From Marvania coccoides (taxonomy: Eukaryota; Chlorophyta; Trebouxiophyceae; Chlorellales; Chlorellaceae): 64,000 nt of DNA. The position numbers and the translations under genes are program-made. The stretch is taken from the NCBI GenBank assembly GCA_963854735.1, contig OY978105.1, positions 1,116,001 to 1,180,000 of the forward strand. The letters are read 5' to 3'. This document shows positions 12,842 to 23,466 of the stretch, piece by piece. Position 1 is the first letter of the stretch, and each line of letters opens with the position of its first letter. Below the pieces are notes generated by a model that was not told the origin of the DNA, ran no database searches, and saw only the letters and a list, made by a program, of their open reading frames with translations.

Positions 12842-13282
12842 ATGTTTCATTCGATTGAAAAAAACGCCAATGTCCATAATTCCAACTGGTGCTGGATGAT
12901 AAATACAAAGAGAAAAGGGTTTGAACTCCGCTGGGATAAATTTCATGAATGTACTTATATTTGGCAATGATGACTGGCGGTTGAGTTGGTGTTTATTTTT
13001 TTATTTTATTTTATTTTTTGTTAATGGCCGGCAGTCGCTCTGTTTGACCGGCTAGCCCCTGCTTCCTTTCTAGGCCGTCATGCTTCCAAAACGTCACCAT
13101 GCCTGATATACCCTTCTTTTACTTTCAGACTCCAAACTCCCGTTTGACTTTTTCAAGGAAAGCCGCCTCGCCTCTCTTGGGAATTTCTGAGGGAGGGCTC
13201 GGCTCATATCGGCGCCTGTCCGCCCCAACTTTCATGTAATTCCTTTTATTTGCGTATTTATCAAACGTGTAACTAGGTCAGA
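12842..13282. other. Spacer before Cys-rich secreted protein
   Basis: About 440 nt with AT-rich runs (12993-13020). No coding segment. Promoter of the following gene presumably lies here. Confidence 0.45.
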
Positions 13283-14148
13283 ATGAACTCTCGCGCCGCC
13301 ATTATTCTCGTCCTGGCCGTGGCCGCTGTCCAGGCGGCTCAAGCCCAGGTGAGCCTCAGTTTTGATTCTCCCGCTTCCATTCTGTAAACTTAATTAAACA
13401 GAGCTACTTGAATCAATAAAAACCGCGATGATACCCAACTAACCTTGCGTAACTTAATTTAATTTAAAAACACCAGGACTGCTCCTCGTTCGACCCCTCC
13501 TGCCCCAACCTCGTCTTCTCCGCCACCATGACCATCCCCACCTGCCCAGGCAGCTCCATCTGGGACGACGCCACCCCTGGGTGCTGGGAGCCTTGCTCTG
13601 TGCAAAACACCGCCAACGTGACTTACAGCGAAGACGGCGATGACCCGCTCAACTGTGTGCCAACCTGCCCGGCTGGCACAGTCGCGAAGCCCGCTGCCAA
13701 TGGAAAGGGCGTGGTGTGCGTGCAGTGCCCCATCGGCTCCTCAACCATCTCCGGCAAGAAGGGCAACTGGGTATGCCAGCGCGCTGGGCTGACGCGACTG
13801 CCACTGCAGTCGATCGCGCTGGCCTACAAGGACCGCACTCAGGTGCAGGGCGGGTGCCCCGCAGGGTCGGCATTTGTGAACGGTGTGTGCGCAACATGCA
13901 CCTCGTGCGATACCTACCTGACTGCCGCCCCTGAGGGCTCTGCACGCCAGTATCTTTTCTGGCAGACTGAGGGAACGGTGAGACTCTCTTTTCCTCTTAC
14001 TTTGTTTAATATGTATGTCTGATTTTGACTGGTGTGTATGCAGACCTTCTGCGTGCCCGACTCCTGCTGCCTGGCCGACTCTTGGATGGTGGAGAATGAG
14101 GGAAACGGCGGCGAGGCTTTTGACGAAAATGCCATTCCCTCTGCTTAG
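13283..14148 (+). CDS. Cys-rich secreted protein of unknown function, 3 exons
   Basis: Likely extracellular or cell-wall protein. Exon 1 (13283-13348) is almost entirely a signal peptide, RAAIILVLAVAAVQAAQAQ. Exon 2 (13477-13977) encodes a domain with many cysteines in CxxC-like spacing: SCPNLVFSA, TCPGSSIWDD, GCWEPCS, CVPTCPAGTVAKP, VCVQCPIGSS, GCPAGSAFVNGVCATCTSC. This resembles the Cys/Pro/Gly repeats of ephrin-receptor-like or GCC2/GCC3-type extracellular modules but I would not assign one. Exon 3 (14044-14148) adds FCVPDSCCLADSW and an acidic end. Total about 224 residues. No membrane anchor follows, so secretion is the simplest reading. A TGTAA lies at 14275. Confidence 0.72.
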
Positions 14149-14624
14149 GAATAACGATCATTTTGCCCTTTACATCTTTCATTGTTAATACAAGGCCATG
14201 AAAAAATTAATTTAACACGCGTCAGCTACACTTTGGCCAGGAGGCGCAGCGTCGGTGAAAAAATCTGTCCTGTATGTAAAGAGCGAGAGAAAAAACAAGC
14301 ACACAGGCATACATGAGTAACCAATTGAACACAGTATATATAAGGCCCGGCCAGGGCAAAACTATTTAAAACCTCACGCACACCACCCACAACAACAACA
14401 CTCAATTATTTTAAGATTTTAGAACATTAAGACCTCTCTACTCTACTTATTAAAACAATTTCTTCAGACAGTAGGCCGAAAATTGAAAGAGGGCTACATT
14501 CCTTTCTAGGAAAAACTAAACTGGTAATGGTTCTACAGTGCTCTCAAACCAAATAGAATGGAAACTGCCGTTGTATGGGCGAACTGAAAAGAGAGAAAAA
14601 CTGGTGAGGAGGTGCCCTATGTTC
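14149..14624. other. Convergent spacer with orphan TATA-like element
   Basis: Contains TGTAA at 14275-14279 and a strong TATATATAAGG at 14335-14345 on the plus strand, followed by a CA-rich stretch typical of a 5' UTR. No plus-strand gene follows, because the RING gene ends at 14625 on the other strand. No coding segment seen. Confidence 0.45.
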
Positions 14625-17278
14625 TTAGCCCTGCAGGAAAATGCGCTGGTAGCGCACCGCCGCCATGCCGCAGTGCTCGCACTTGGGGAAGTCTGCGACA
14701 GTGGGCTGCGGCTTTTCTAGCTCGGTCACGCAGCTCAGGCAGTGCCCAAAGTGGCCGCAAGGGATCCAGAAGAATGTGGCCTGAGCGGCGCCGCACCGCA
14801 CGCAGGGGTTGCGCAGAGGGGCGCTGGGAGGGGGCGGTGGCAGCGGAGCCTCCGCCTCGACCACCAGCTCTGGGGAAGGTACGGGAACAGGAACACGAGG
14901 GGAAGGCGGCGCAGCAGCCTGAGCGGGCGCAGCATCCTGAGCGGGCGCAGCATGCATCGTATGCAGCATATAATGCGGCAGCTGGGGCTGGGGCGCCATT
15001 CCCGGGGGGCAGTACATGCCAGGAGGACGGTACTGCTGCTGTACAGGCTGCTGCTGCACCTGCTGCGGGGCCGGGGGTCCCCCAAAGACCATCACGGGGC
15101 GCTGCACGGCGCCGTTGTATACCGCAGATAAGGCGGGCACGGGAGGCGGTGCAGGAGCGGCAGCGGGCGCGGCCGGCGGCGGAGGCAGCGCGAATCCTGG
15201 CATTAGCGTGGCAAAAAAATCGCCCATGTCGGGGTTGGTGCGAGAGGCATCATAGGCGTCCTCCTGCTGCTGCATGGGCGGCGGCGGGGGAGGGGCGTGG
15301 CCGCCAGCTGCAGCAGCAGCACTGGCACTGGCTGACGTTCCAGGAGGAACGAAGGACTTCGCGGAGGGAGTGAGACCTCTTGAGACCCCTCCAGGCGGGG
15401 TAGTGCCAGGGGCAATGGCTGAGGGAATGAGCGGGGGGCGGTGGAGGTCATTCCGTGGCTGCTGACCCTGCTGGCGGTAGCGGCGCTCCTGCCGTTGGCG
15501 CTTCCATAGGTGACCACCGCCGGTTGGCGCGCCTGAGGCTGGGTCTGGGGCTGGGTGGTGATCGCAGCGGTGGGCACAGGAATCGAGCGAGCGGCGGGGG
15601 CTGCGGTGGGAAGTGGGGGCATGTCGGCGTTCTGGTAGACATACAGCGAGGCTGCGATGGCCGCGTCGGAGGTCTCGCGCTGCGACGCCACCTGCGCCAC
15701 CTCCATCATCATTTCTTCCTGCAGCCGGCGCGCCAGTTCCTCGTCAGCACGCTCCTGTTCCCGCCGCCGCCGCATCTCCGCCTCCGCTGCAGTCTGCTCC
15801 AGCTGCAGCCGCCATTCCAGGGCGGAGTCGTCCTCATACGAGCCCTGGGCGTTGGGAATGAACGAGGTAGCCCCCACCTTGAGGGGCTGGTCGATAGTTG
15901 CAGGGTAGCGTGATGCAGCCTGCGCTGCTGCTGCCTTGGCGCGGCTCAGCTTGGCCACCTTCTTGGCCTCCATCTCCGCCATGATCTGCATTTGCGCAAA
16001 AGTGGGCCCCGGGGAGGTGGAGGGCGGAGGAGCAGCCGCAGCCGTGACAAATCCAGGTCCAGTGCTGCTGCCGGCGCTCGTCGCGCTGGTGGTGTGGTGC
16101 AGCGACGCAGAGGGGGCGGCAGCCTCCCTGGAGGATCTGCAGACCGCTTTGAGCGCAGACACGGGGCGTCCTCCCCTCATGACTGGCGCTGCAGCAGATC
16201 CCGCAGAACTAGAGCTGGCAGCGGCGGCAGAGAGCCTGTCGTCGCTCGCATGACGCGCAGCATGTGCATCAGACGCGTGCGGCACCAGATCGACTGCCTT
16301 CTTCAGCACCTGCATCTGGGTGGGAAAGTCCGACATGATTCGCGCCTGGAGCTTCTTGCCATGCACGTACTGAATGGCCAGCCGCATCAGACCCTGCTGC
16401 GCAGCGTAAGTACTGTTCAGCTGCACCACCGCCGCGCCGCACCCCTCGTACATGTCCATCGCCAGCACCTTGCAGCCGTCGCTGGTGCCTTGGACGAGGC
16501 GGGTGAGGTACGCTTTGGGAGGGATTGGCTCCCGCTGCTTGAGCGCCTTGAAGTCGATGTTGTCGATCAGCAGAACGTCGGTGGGGGCCGCACCATGGTC
16601 GATGCACAGCCCCCGCAGCACCGCGAGCTGCGCATCTGAAGCCTTGTTCTCGGGCTGCATTGGCGCACCACCGCCACGGCCGCCGCCGCCGCCGCCGCCA
16701 GGCGCGCCCGGAGTCAGCTCCGGGAAGTCCATGATGGTGAGGTGGGCATCCCGGGAGCTGGAAGCTGCTGTCTCGCTGTGGTTGCCGTTTTCGCCTGCAG
16801 CAGCGGGATCTGCGCCATAATCGTCCGAGTCCTCGCCGGTGGCGGCCTCACGGCGCCTGGTCTCGGCCAAAGACGCTGTCCCGCCTGCCAGCTGGTCCCA
16901 GTGCAGCGTCACCCCCTTCTTTTTGCGTCCCTTTTGGGTTTGGCTGTCGTCGTCGTACATGATCTCAGCAGTGCCCTGCTGGGGGGCGGGAGACTTCTTC
17001 ACGGGGCGGTGCACGCGCAGGGCCTCCTCCTCTTCCTCCTCGTCGCGCTCCAGCGGCTGTAATGTTAGAAGGGAGAAGGGGGAGGAAGAAAAGTAATTAG
17101 CCTATTGAATATTGAAATTCAATGGAGAAATGAGCCCCAAAAGGAAGCACATCCGCATAATTTTATTTCCAGGATACATACGCCATGTAAACACACGCCT
17201 AATTAGCAATAGTAGTTAGTAAGCCCCCTCTAGTACCACTCACCCTGAACACCACATCCTCAGGCAGCACGGCAGGCG
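14625..17278 (-). CDS. RING-finger protein, C-terminal half of a probable DZIP3/TTC3-like E3 ligase
   Basis: Probable ubiquitin ligase. The C-terminus is a C3HC4-type RING: CVRCGAAQATFFWIPCGHFG, HCLSCVTELEK and PKCEHCGMAAVRYQRIF. Upstream is a coiled-coil segment rich in Arg/Glu (MRRRREQERADEELARRLQEE), Pro/Ala/Gln linkers and a folded-looking block (DVLLIDNIDFKALKQREPIPP, CKVLAMDMYEGCGAAVVQLN). The 5' part (17244-17278) splices in phase to 17056. The frame must change between about 15290 and 15500, presumably through a small intron I could not place. There is no good ATG at the 5' end, and the frame runs back without a break except one TGA into the DZIP3-like region upstream. I therefore suspect one gene spanning 14625-18767. 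Listed separately because that TGA intervenes. Confidence 0.7.
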
Positions 17279-17279
17279 C

Positions 17280-18767
17280 TCAGTCGTCGATCTTCGGCTC
17301 AGCAGCCTGCTTCCTCCGTTTCAGCGCCTCACGCCGCAGCGCCTCCTTCTTTCTCCTGTCCAGAGGCTCCGCAGCCGCGCCCTCCGCCTTGCCCTCCACT
17401 TCACCGCCGCCAAGCTCCGTCGCCGCCGAGGCGCCGCCGCTGGCAGCGGCAGACTCGCCGTCGGCCTCCTCCTCGCCCCTCACGCCCTTGACCTTGCTCT
17501 TCTTCAACTTACCAGGTGGCGGATGCCAGCGGTGGCGGTTGGAGTCCCGCTCCGCCGCCTCCGCCGCGATGTTGGCGTTTTCGTCCTCTTTCTTGCGCTT
17601 GTCAAAGTCAAGGTACTTGTTGGGGCCGATGGCGTAGGTGAGGTACCCAGTGCACCCCTCCTCCATGCAGGGCGCGTCCTGCCGCCCCGCAGGGCCCCAC
17701 TTGTAGTCCCGCCCCACCCCGCTGCTGCCGTCCAACAGTTTCACCGGAAACTTGCGCCAGCAGGGCTGGTGGAACCACAGCTTGTGGCCCTTGTTGCACT
17801 CCATATAGATGCGGTCGCTGTAGGACGCTCGCACCTTGGAGTGGTCGGGGTCGGCGGTACAAGCGCCGGTGCCAAGGCGGCACGGCCCGAGAGTGTCCTC
17901 CTCCTCCTCCTCCTTCTCGTCCTTCTCCAGGCCCTTGAGGCGGCGCAGTTCGCGGCGCGCCCTATAAAAGGAAGAAAAGGGGGGAAAGAAGGGGATACCG
18001 CAATTAGAAACACTTTGTAATACGAAAACACGATTGGAAACTTGAGAAAAATCAACTCACTCCTCCTCCTGGCGCTTGTGCTCCTTCATCTCCTCGCTCT
18101 CCACAGTCTCCACCTCCTTGTGCACGCCGGTGGTTGGCGGCACATACGCAGCGCCGCGTTCTTTCTTCTTTTTGCGCTGCTTGGCAGACTCAGGAGGGGC
18201 AGCGTGGGCAGCAGGCGGCGGGGCGGGGGAGGCGGCCTTCTTGGGCTGGGTGGCGACGCGGGCGGTGTTGGGGGGCGCCACGTACGAGTAGGAGGAGTTA
18301 AAGTTGGGGCCTCCATGCTGCGCTCCTGCTGTTGCCGCCGCAGCGGCAGCGGGGGCTGCCGCATCGGCCATCGTCTTGCCCTTGGCGGTCTTGGTGTCGA
18401 AGAAGCCGGAGCGCAGGCCGGAGCCCTTACGGCCGGTGGGAGCGCCCGCGGCTGGCCGCGCTTCCTCCTTTTCGTCCTCATCACCGCTCAGCAGCGACGG
18501 CAAGGCGTCGGCGTCGCCCTCGTCATCCTCACTGCTGGGGGGCGGATCGCTACTGCCGTCATCATCATCGTACTTCTCTTCGCTGGCCTCTACGCTGCTC
18601 TCCTTCTCGTCCCAGCCCACGTCGATTTTGCCTGCTTCATCGCTGACGGGCTTTTCCTGCTCCTCCTCCCCCTCCTCCTCTGAGCACGGCGACGGCACCT
18701 GATCGTCGTCGGACTGCAGACCGGGCATGTCGCTGTCGCTATCGCTGTCGCTGTCGTCGCGAGGCAT
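17280..18767 (-). CDS. DZIP3/TTC3-like Cys/His domain protein, 2 exons
   Basis: Exon 1 (18061-18767) is an acidic, low-complexity N-terminus starting MPRDDSDSDSDSDMPG. Exon 2 (17280-17961) carries a compact Cys/His region: YSDRIYMECNKGHKLWFHQP, CWRKFPVKLL, then CMEEGCTGYLTYAIGPNKYL. This matches the layout of the zinc-binding-like domain in the TTC3/DZIP3 family, where it sits upstream of a RING. It ends in a highly charged Lys/Glu tail, KRRKQAAEPKIDD, and TGA at 17280-17282. A perfect donor (G/GTAAGT) lies inside this exon at 17511-17512. Splicing from it to the AG at 17279-17280 would remove 234 nt including the TGA and continue into the RING frame. The two features together have the family's full architecture. 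Confidence 0.68.
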
Positions 18768-19430
18768 CGCTTCAAGGTTTGCAGTCTATTTTGATTCAGA
18801 TCAGAAGAATTGGAGAAAGGTAAAGGTCGGCATTCGAGGTGCACAAACGGCTGGGGTGCCATACACCTCGCCGACAAATGACAAAAAATCAGAGCGTGAG
18901 CGTAGGCGAAGGTTATCAGGGGACCAAATTTGAAGTTCAAATGCATTTCCGAACTTCGAAAAGACCAAAATTTAATGAATCTGTTTACAGAACAAAACCA
19001 AAGAATAGAGGTGAAGAAAAAAAAAAAAAAAAAAGAGTCGTAGGGATCATCCTACTTGGGGTGCTGCAGCGGTGCAGCGGCAGAGAACAAACCTTTTTTT
19101 TTTTTTTTTTTTGCGACTGGCGCTATAATGTTCGAGAGCTTTTTCAGGTCAAAATCAAAGAGCTGGTAGCATTTTAGTACCTTTTAATTCAACCCAATCG
19201 TGTAGTGCGCTCTCAGCTTGCGTTCTTGGCCTCATTTTGCTGAGATTTTTAAACAGCCAAAAAATGTTCAACTGATCAGGCCGAATTATGAGGGACAAGG
19301 AAGCCGTATTGATGACCCTTAAGACCTAATTAAATCGGTTAAACTCGATGTGTGCGGAGATCAACAGGAGGCCACTGCTTGCAAGGCGCATTTGCATTAT
19401 ATGCTTCTCTCACCGCTTTCCCGATGCCTT
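18768..19430. other. Spacer with long A and T homopolymers
   Basis: Promoter side of the DZIP3-like gene, then noncoding sequence. It contains an 18-nt A run (19017-19034) and a 19-nt T run (19094-19112) that could pair as a hairpin. No coding segment. Confidence 0.45.
19017..19112. repeat. Inverted A18/T19 homopolymer pair
   Basis: Runs of A at 19017-19034 and T at 19094-19112, separated by 59 nt. They could fold into a hairpin in RNA or mark slippage-prone sites. Assembly length of such runs is unreliable. Confidence 0.5.
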
Positions 19431-20138
19431 TCAATTCTGTAATATGCATCGAGTGCCATGGCCTGCAACTCCCAACACCTCGTCCATAAACTCTTTCACT
19501 TTGATTCGGGTGCGTGCAGCAGGAATCGGTGTGGTGTACGCTCCAACCGCAGTTATGGCGCTGCCTCTTACAATATGTTTCCCCCTGGATGATGTGTGTC
19601 CACCTTCAGAAGAAAATCACAAGCTCCAGAGAGTATCGTTAAATGCGACAGAGGTGCCTCCATTGGGTCTTCAGTCCAGCACCTCTTCCTCCATTTTATA
19701 TATATTGCGTTGATTCCTTCGGATCCATTGCAATTGCTGCAAGGGCGGAGAAAGCTCAATGCGTTTAAAAACCACCTCAATGGTTTTCGTCTCATAATGC
19801 ATTCTATCATCAGTTTGCCCATAGCCAGACTCGTCTAGATGTTTGCACCAAAAATGCGCCTGCGATAACTAGAGAATGGCAGAGGCCGTCCTAGCGCCCG
19901 ACATGCTTGCTGAATCATGCACACCACTCCGCTCTGCCTGGTTCCGGCACAAGGACGGCTGCTGTACCACCAACAAGACGGATCAGGCAGAGCTTAATTT
20001 GAAAAACTCAGGACCATCCTGCCGGAATCCGTGCCAAATCTGAGTCTTTGTGCCCGCAGCAATCAAAGAGATATATCTTGACGATGCTAGTGCAAGGCGT
20101 CTAGCGCGTCTGCTCAATGCAGCATTTTTGAGTGCCAT
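19431..20138 (-). pseudogene. Decayed or diverged ferredoxin paralogue
   Basis: The 3' segment (TAA/TGA end at 19431) encodes TTPIPAARTRIKVKEFMDEV and GVAGHGT. These align with TPIPPGYARIEVNELIDDVWG of the intact ferredoxin at 22544 (about 14 of 27 positions identical by my count). The residue matching the fourth Fe-S cysteine (SCITPIP) is Tyr here (AYTTPIP). Further upstream in the same frame lies TIEVVFKRIEL, similar to TVEVHF of the intact gene. The frame between is broken by TGA at 19671-19673 and 19617-19619, and the expected Cys cluster is absent. A possible first exon begins at 20138 (MALKNAALSRRARRLALASS), organelle-presequence-like, with TATAAA about 40 nt upstream. I read it as a decaying copy; a spliced, non-Fe-S protein cannot be excluded. 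Confidence 0.55.
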
Positions 20139-20172
20139 CGTGAAGTTCAGCTGAAGCGATTTCGCTCGCAGC

Positions 20173-20180
20173 CTTTATAG
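20173..20180 (-). promoter_or_regulatory. Candidate TATA box in divergent spacer
   Basis: Reads CTATAAAG on the minus strand, about 35-40 nt before the minus-strand ATG at 20138 of the ferredoxin-like remnant. The NRAMP start lies 60 nt away on the other side. Confidence 0.3.
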
Positions 20181-20238
20181 TCTCGTGACGCGTTTAAACT
20201 TTTCAATTGCCACGCCACGCCCTCCACCGCCTCCCATC

Positions 20239-22041
20239 ATGGCTCCTGCCACCTCTTCTCCAACTGCCACGCCCCCCAGCGGCGACCCTGCCGACGCCGA
20301 CAAGCCCTCAGCCACGCCACCATCAGAGCCCACCATGGGGCGGCCATGCGCCGACACGTCCTCCAACCCTCCCACCGCCTGCTCCAACCTCAGCAGCAGA
20401 AGCACCAGCGACACGCTGGCCTCTCCTGAATCCCTGCTCGTGCTTGTCCCGCCCGTCACCTCTCCCCACCTCTCCTGCGCCTCCTGGCCGTTCTGGCTGC
20501 AGCTCTCCCGCTTCGTCGGCCCCGGTTTCATGGTTGCCATGGCCTACATCGACCCCGGCAATTTGGCTGCAGACATCAACCAAGGCGTCATCGCAGGTTT
20601 CACCCTGGGGTGGGTCACGCTGTGGTGCTCCATCATGGGGTACATCGTCCAGATCTTGTCCGCTAAACTGGGGGTCGCCACGGGTCGCCACCTGGCGCAG
20701 CACTGCGCTGCTGAGTACCCCCCCGTGCCGCGCACCCTTCTGTGGGCAGCTGCAGAGGTGGGCATCATCGCAGCAGACATGATCGAGGTGATTGGTGGTG
20801 CGGTGGCGCTGCGTGCGCTGAGCGGCGGCGCGATTCCGCTGTGGGGCGGCGTTTTAATCTCCGCCGCCTCAGGGTTTGCCATTCTGTGGCTAGAGCAGTG
20901 GGGCATGCGGCTGCTGGAGGCCGTGCTCATCGCGGCGATCGGCCTTATGGCTGGCACATTCGGATACATGTTCTTTTCGTCGGGGGTGGACTACGGCCAA
21001 GTGGCGCTGGGCCTCATTGTGCCGAAACTGAATTCCGGTAAATAAATGAGAAACAATTGCCCATTTCCTTCCCTTTTTTGTGCATTTATAATTCGAAGGT
21101 GATACATCTCCCCAAATTAACCTTTAGGCACCATTCCGTACGCCGTGGGCGCTGTGGGAGCCATCATCATGCCTCACAACCTCTTCCTTCACTCCGACCT
21201 CGTCCTGGAGCGCCCGCACGCCCTGCGCGCCGCCATCTCCGTGCGGGAAACCATGCGATACGTTCGCATCGAAGCCGGCATCGCCCTGGCCCTCGCCGTC
21301 GCCATCAATATCTTCATCATCGCCGTGTTTGGGCACTCGTTTGGCCCAGATGCCTCCCCGCCCACAATCCCCGCCACAGACACCTCCAGCGAGGAAACGT
21401 GCCTGGCGGTGGGTCTGGGCAACGCCGCGCCGTGCCTGGCAGTGGTGTACGGCGCGCACATGCAGTACATCTGGGGGGCAGGGCTGCTTGCTGCTGCCTT
21501 TGCCTCCACCGTCACGTCTACCTACACCGGCCAGATTGTGATCACTGGGATGATGGGGGTAAAGGTGTCGGCATGGTGGCGCACGGCCGCGGTGCGGCTG
21601 TTCACTCTGGGCCCCACCCTGAGCATGGCCGTGCTGTTAAAGTCCGAGGCGTCGTTGACCACGCTGACAGAGTGGATCAACATCGTGCAGTCGCTGGTGC
21701 TGCCGCTGGTCGTCGTCCCGCTTCTCGTGTTCACGTCATCCTCCAGAATCATGGGGCCTTACGTGAATCGACCCTGGTCAATTGGCGCCTTATCGCTTGT
21801 CCTGCTGTTCCTCGTGGGCATGAACGGCTACCTGGCGGTGACGTTTGCGCTGGGGAAGCTCACAGGGACGGCCTGGGCCACGGCTTTGTTTGGAATTGGG
21901 TGTGCTGGGTACGTCGCCTTCGGGGTGTACCTCTTGGCGGGACCCAGGCGGGTGAATCGCTGGGTGAGCAACGCCACCAAAGGGATTGCAGACAAGGCCA
22001 GGCCTGCGATGAGCAGGGCCATGAACATGATGGACGTTTGA
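20239..22041 (+). CDS. NRAMP: NRAMP-family divalent metal transporter, 2 exons
   Basis: Proton-coupled Mn2+/Fe2+ transporter. Exons 20239-21037 and 21128-22041 join in phase at NSG/TIPY, giving about 570 residues with a long Ser/Thr/Pro-rich cytosolic N-terminus. TM1 holds GPGFMVAMAYIDPGN with the metal-binding DPGN at 20551-20562. TM6 holds GAIIMPHN with MPHN at 21169-21180. The transport signature loop appears as ASTVTSTYTGQIVITGM. About eleven to twelve hydrophobic segments are visible. ATG 20239 is the first in frame. It is flanked by two ferredoxin-like genes on the opposite strand; a functional link through iron supply is tempting but is only inference. Mn versus Fe preference cannot be read from the sequence. 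Confidence 0.95.
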
Positions 22042-22543
22042 AACAAATGATGAATGGTATACATTGTATGACGTCAGCATGGCATCCGTGCATTTTTCTT
22101 CTTTTTTTTAAATGTCTTTTTTCAAGCTCACAAGAACATTTTTCCTCTACTTGTTTCTTCTTCTTCATTTCTCCATGCGTGTTATGTGTTCAGCTTATTT
22201 CGTAAATTCATGCATCGCTCATTTTGAACTCTTCTCCTTCTTCCTTCTGTTTTTCCCCTTGAGAGAAGAGCGGGCGTTCAAGACTGTCTTTCTTTCATTC
22301 GCTCATTCAAGCAAGCTAACTGAGTAAACTCCCTTCTGCTATTTGCATATGACTGATATAACCCTAGAATAATTGCCCATGAAAAGGGTCCAACCCGGCG
22401 CTTGAAAGGAAAACCCTCTGGTGTCCGACTCAATAGTCGCGCTGACGTTTCAGTATATTTATTACCTGTCGGTTGCTTTAAAGTAACCGAGAAGGTGGGG
22501 AAAATCCCCTTCTTCAAAAGAGCTTAAACCGTTTTTTTATTCC
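22042..22543. other. Convergent spacer between NRAMP and ferredoxin
   Basis: About 500 nt of pyrimidine-rich then mixed sequence forming the 3' UTRs of two convergent genes. No coding segment found. Confidence 0.45.
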
Positions 22544-23202
22544 TCAAGTGTCGTAACCATCAAGCCCCCACACATCATCAATAAGCTCGTTCACCTCGAT
22601 CCGTGCGTACCCAGGCGGGATTGGCGTGATGCACGATCGAACCACAATGCTGGCCGCCTCTTCTCCGCCTTCTCCAGGTTGCTGTGCACCCGTGGAGCTG
22701 TACTTCCGGACCTCCACCTGCGCATAAATACACACGTTTAAACACGTGTCAATGCATGCGGAAACAGCGCCTCCTGTCTCACCTCACACACGCCACAGTT
22801 GCCGCTGCAGCAACCTACAACAACGGTATCAATCCCTGCCTTTTCGGCTAGCTGCACAAGTGAGGGGGCGTCATGCATCATATATTCGTATGACACCGTT
22901 CGAGAGGCAATGCAGATTCACGTTAGCGTCATACATCACATATATCTGCCGATTCACGTTACCTCGTAAATGTTATCTCCAGGTCTCGCTGCGACGGTGA
23001 CACGGGCTGCAGAAAAATGCACCTCAACCGTGGCAAGGGTCGCCTCAACGCCAGATGAACTCGTTGATTTTGTGTCCGTTGCTGGTCTCTGCAACTCTGG
23101 GCGCCGAGGAAGACGCGTGGGAGCTGAATTTTTGAACATTGGGAGTTTTTGAACACTGCAAGGGATCTGCCGTAGGCTGCACGCGCTGTTCAACATGGTC
23201 AT
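22544..23202 (-). CDS. [2Fe-2S] ferredoxin-like protein, 3 exons
   Basis: Small electron carrier, probably in the plastid or mitochondrion. Exons are 22963-23202, 22783-22851 and 22544-22717, all phase-compatible, giving about 160 residues. After a Ser/Thr/Arg-rich presequence comes TVEVHFSAARVTVAARPGDN, the ferredoxin beta-strands. Then LAEKAGIDTVVVGCCSGNCG and VCE supply the C-x4-C-x2-C cluster, and SCITPIP supplies the fourth cysteine ligand. The C-terminus (ARIEVNELIDDVWG) is acidic. Spacing fits plant/cyanobacterial-type ferredoxins rather than adrenodoxin, but the sequence is divergent from photosynthetic PetF, so it is likely a minor isoform. The ATG at 23202 is followed by a second ATG two codons later. 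A decayed paralogue lies 2.4 kb away. Confidence 0.87.
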
Positions 23203-23466
23203 TCCTTATCAAGAAAATAAAATAAAAACAACAACACTAACTTGGATCAACGTTGCCGAATACAGCTGCTTGAAAACGTTTAAACACGAAATTCATTCGG
23301 TTCTCTCTTTATCCCATTCGGATTATTTCAAATATTTCCAAACGTGAATCACAACCAGCCACGCGCTTGTTTCATACGTCTTTTGTCACCAGCCGAAAAA
23401 TAATATAAAATCAATCACGTGCAAGTTGTTGGCTGAGGACGTTTGTGGAACCTGAAGGCAGGTCCG

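Noticed and set aside
19348..19713. 121-codon plus-strand frame
   Set aside because: It lies opposite the ferredoxin-like remnant, whose minus-strand similarity explains the region.
21057..22205. 382-codon second frame over NRAMP exon 2
   Set aside because: Arg/His-rich out-of-frame reading of the conserved transporter exon.
22042..22540. Possible transposon or repeat in pyrimidine-rich spacer
   Set aside because: No terminal repeats, no target duplication and no coding trace.
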